Shown: piece after piece, positions 62,103 to 64,000 of the stretch
Position numbering within the stretch: position 1 is the first letter of the stretch
How the letters are laid out: each line of letters begins with the position of its first letter
Assembly (NCBI GenBank): GCA_041749075.1
Contig: JBGTBY010000033.1
Location: 62,001-126,000 of the forward strand
Origin: CAMTWZ01 sp041749075
Lineage (GTDB): Bacteria > Bacteroidota > Rhodothermia > Balneolales > HLUCCA01
Direction: 5' to 3'
Length of the DNA stretch: 64,000 nucleotides
Notes under the pieces: generated by a model
What the model was told of the DNA's origin: nothing
Databases searched by the model: none
What the model saw: the letters and a program-made list of their open reading frames with translations, nothing else
Translations under genes and position numbers: made by a program

Positions 62103-63094
62103 GAATCGGCATCCTCTACGATCGAGAAGATGAGTATCCGGATGTGGATGGAGCCACGGACCGATTTGCCGAATTCGAGCCTGAAAGCACGATTGAGGTG
62201 ATGGAAGCGGCGATTCGTCATTGCGGACATGAAGCGGTGCGATTGGGTGGTCCGCTCAGCATTTTGAAGAATCGGCCGGATGTGGACCTTGTATGGAATA
62301 TTTCCGAAGGCTATGGAACGAGGAACCGTGAGGCTTGGGGTCCGGCGTTATTGGAGATGTATGGAATTCCGATGTTGGGGAGTGATGCGTTGACATTAAG
62401 CATTTCTCTAGATAAGAGACTTACAAAAATGGTTGCTTATTCAATAGGGTTGTCGGTTGTCGGTTTTCAGTTTTCAGTGGGCCCAGAACGTGGTGTCGAT
62501 TCCAGGAATCGGGTCGATGAGATCGACCCCGACAAGAGACGCCTTTTCGTAAAACCGAGGTATGAGGGCACGGCCAAGGGACTTAGTCGTGCCAATATTG
62601 TCGAAACAGAAGAGGAGTTGAACGAAGTGGTAGCCCGCATCCACCATGACTACAGGCAGGATGCCATCATCGAGCCATTTTTGAATGGTGCGGAATTCAC
62701 GGTTGCGGTGCTGGGTCAACCCCTAAACGCGTACCCGGTGCTGGAGCGTGGGTTGGATGCGGAGACACGGCTCGGCTCGCATGTCATGAAATCAGATAAT
62801 GAGGTGCTGGTCAGCGGGTCGTTGACGCCCGAGTTGGAAGCGAGGCTTCAGGACTGGTCGTTGCGGCTATGTGAAGAGCTCGGCGTGAAGCATTTCGCAC
62901 GACTCGATTTCAAGTGCGATGAGGCGGGAAACCCCTTTTTTTTGGAGATCAACCCGTTGCCGACGTTCGCGGTGGATCAGACATTCGCGATTTTGGCGGA
63001 GGTGGAGGGGGTTCCTTATGAGCAATGGCTTGGGGAGCGGTTGAGGGAGATCCTGCCTAATCCCTCAAACTCATCAATTCACCAAGGGGTTTGA
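62099..63094 (+). CDS. ATP-grasp ligase (D-alanine-D-alanine ligase-like)
   Basis: A 331-residue ATP-grasp protein: N-terminal GILYDREDEYPDVDG, an NISEGYGTRNREAWGPALLEMYGIP segment as in Ddl (motif usually for substrate and linking loop), KPRYEGTAKGLSRAN as the ATP/phosphate loop and EINPLPTF as the Mg2+/catalytic motif. It is too different to call ddl. The strand LSVVGFQFSVG is encoded by a heptamer array (62448-62475). It is translationally coupled to the KamA-like gene and probably ligates an amino acid made by it to another acid. The 3' end overlaps the convergent transporter gene by 38 nt. Confidence 0.85.
   Translation: MRIGILYDREDEYPDVDGATDRFAEFEPESTIEVMEAAIRHCGHEAVRLGGPLSILKNRPDVDLVWNISEGYGTRNREAWGPALLEMYGIPMLGSDALTLSISLDKRLTKMVAYSIGLSVVGFQFSVGPERGVDSRNRVDEIDPDKRRLFVKPRYEGTAKGLSRANIVETEEELNEVVARIHHDYRQDAIIEPFLNGAEFTVAVLGQPLNAYPVLERGLDAETRLGSHVMKSDNEVLVSGSLTPELEARLQDWSLRLCEELGVKHFARLDFKCDEAGNPFFLEINPLPTFAVDQTFAILAEVEGVPYEQWLGERLREILPNPSNSSIHQGV
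62448..62475 (+). repeat. In-frame heptanucleotide array (RGTTKTC x4) in the ATP-grasp gene
   Basis: Four consecutive units of consensus RGTTKTC (two perfect GGTTGTC) encode LSVVGFQFS where family members have a loop and strand leading to the ATP site. The unit is nearly the one found at 15071-15098. Confidence 0.8.
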
Positions 63095-64000
63095 GCGGTT
63101 CGATTTCCGAGCATACCACTTTCAGCATCGCGGCGAGGGGTAGAAAGAGGATCATTCCGGGAATGCCCCAGATGGTCGCGCCGATCACGATGCTCATGAT
63201 AGCCGTGAGGGCATTGATCTGAAGATTTCCACCAACGATTTTTGGAGTGATCAAATTGCTCTCGACCAATTGAACGGTCCAGAAAAAAGCGGCGATGGTA
63301 AATGCCATTCCGACAGAATCGTAGGTTACAAACGCATAGATGATCGGAAGCGCCGCGCCAACCATGGTTCCGATATAGGGAATGATCGTAAGCGTCGCAG
63401 CGATAAAACCAAATAAGATCGCATGTTCAATGCCGATCACCCATAATCCAACACTATTGATACATCCCAAGATGAAAATCACGATCAAGACTCCAAACAG
63501 ATAATCTTGCCCCACTTTTTGCAACGACCGGAACACCTCCATTGCATGATTGCGTTGATCCACAGGAAAAAAGCGGGTGAACGCCTTTGTGAGTCCGGTT
63601 CTGTAAATCAATATCAGATACAGATAGACGATGGTCAGAGTTAGTGAGGTCGCGAAGGTTGCCATGCTGCTGAAGGTGGTGGAAAACCATCGCGCTGACG
63701 ATCCTGCGATGAACTGATTGATATGGTCGAGTAGGTCATTGCGCTTTAAGTCAGGTACCACTTCTAGATTTTCATTGACGAACACCGTGATATTCGCCAG
63801 TAGTTTGATGAATTTGGTTTGAAAATCGGGGAAGTCTCTTGATAAGGAGACCATTTGTGTGGTGAACAAAAAAATCGCCGATGCGATGAGGGTGATGATG
63901 AACAGGATGGAAATGAATGCGGCGAGCATTCGATGCACACCCCAACGTTCCAATGTGCTTACGACTGGATACAGGATGAATGACATCAACAAGGCGAAGG
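63057..64000 (-). CDS. AI-2E family transporter (partial, cut by window end)
   Basis: At least 314 residues of an inner-membrane protein of the AI-2E (TqsA/PerM/YtrI) family. The reading frame continues past the window edge (a FAL sequence precedes MSFILYP), so the N-terminus is missing. Helices include LLVIVFILGCINSVGLWVIGIEHAILFGFIAATLTIIPYIGT and ESNLITPKIVGGNLQINALTAIMSIVIGATIWGIPGMILFLPLAAMLK, the family core. Members export quorum signals or exchange cations; the substrate here is unknown. Confidence 0.88.
   Translation of the reverse strand, partial: FALLMSFILYPVVSTLERWGVHRMLAAFISILFIITLIASAIFLFTTQMVSLSRDFPDFQTKFIKLLANITVFVNENLEVVPDLKRNDLLDHINQFIAGSSARWFSTTFSSMATFATSLTLTIVYLYLILIYRTGLTKAFTRFFPVDQRNHAMEVFRSLQKVGQDYLFGVLIVIFILGCINSVGLWVIGIEHAILFGFIAATLTIIPYIGTMVGAALPIIYAFVTYDSVGMAFTIAAFFWTVQLVESNLITPKIVGGNLQINALTAIMSIVIGATIWGIPGMILFLPLAAMLKVVCSEIEPLKPLGELMSLRD

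Overview
The window looks like one stretch of chromosome from a member of the FCB group, most likely Rhodothermota/Balneolota, Ignavibacteriota or a neighbouring Bacteroidota lineage. The basis is four secreted proteins ending in a Por/type IX secretion (T9SS) sorting domain of the YPNPFNP type, TonB-dependent uptake, little sign of Shine-Dalgarno sequences, and moderate GC. The exact taxon cannot be fixed from sequence alone. Most genes are ordinary and tightly packed, often with 4-nt ATGA overlaps. I see no tRNA, rRNA, CRISPR array, IS transposase or prophage.

Layout. 1-3.7 kb: a partial secreted protein, a T9SS subtilase and a Na+/Ca2+ antiporter. 3.8-11.3 kb: a divergent polyprenyl-phosphate sugar-transferase homologue, then a run of minus-strand genes (REC-HisKA kinase, REC-PAS-HisKA kinase, mgtE, class A beta-lactamase-like hydrolase, SDR, DUF6580 membrane protein, yceI). 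11.4-15.3 kb: a second T9SS subtilase and a T9SS repeat-type protein whose signal peptide lies in another frame. 15.3-15.8 kb: repeat-rich spacer. 15.8-24.5 kb: YihY/BrkB, mutS, CopG/PIN toxin-antitoxin, alanine dehydrogenase, rsmA, groESL behind a CIRCE operator. 24.6-32.8 kb: T9SS metalloprotease, AsmA-like protein, pullulanase. 32.8-35.5 kb: single-domain response regulator, then glpK-glpF for glycerol uptake. 35.6-46.0 kb: a coupled operon of helicase, sensor kinase, FecR-like protein and a 1568-residue PKD protein. 46.1-52.4 kb: GH31 glycosidase, ybbAP-type ABC exporter with divergent tesA, SDR. 52.3-55.7 kb: histidine phosphatase facing a lipoprotein plus ZnuD-like TonB receptor across two Fur-family-like boxes. 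55.7-64 kb: sensor kinase, mazEF with a palindromic operator, lipoprotein, aldehyde dehydrogenase, DUF4139 protein, KamA-like radical SAM enzyme coupled to an ATP-grasp ligase, AI-2E transporter (cut by the window end).

The most unusual property is not a gene but a pattern. Short arrays with a strict 7-nt period, with different unit sequences at different loci, occur between genes and in frame inside genes. All four T9SS sorting domains carry such an array at the same place, right after the NPFNP motif, each with a different heptamer unit. Others lie in a helicase, an ATP-grasp ligase, at the 3' ends of rsmA and an aldehyde dehydrogenase gene, and as 13 perfect copies directly against the groESL CIRCE operator. 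Alongside are GC-rich twin palindromes (one providing the rsmA 5' end, another inserted inside rsmA), an 8-nt AAGTACTC family after three stop codons, a REP/BIME-like pair, and TCCTGAGCGAAGCGAAGGA-type repeats in the linkers of two T9SS proteins. I propose that this genome has an active process that generates or spreads micro-repeats and that proteins have absorbed the products.
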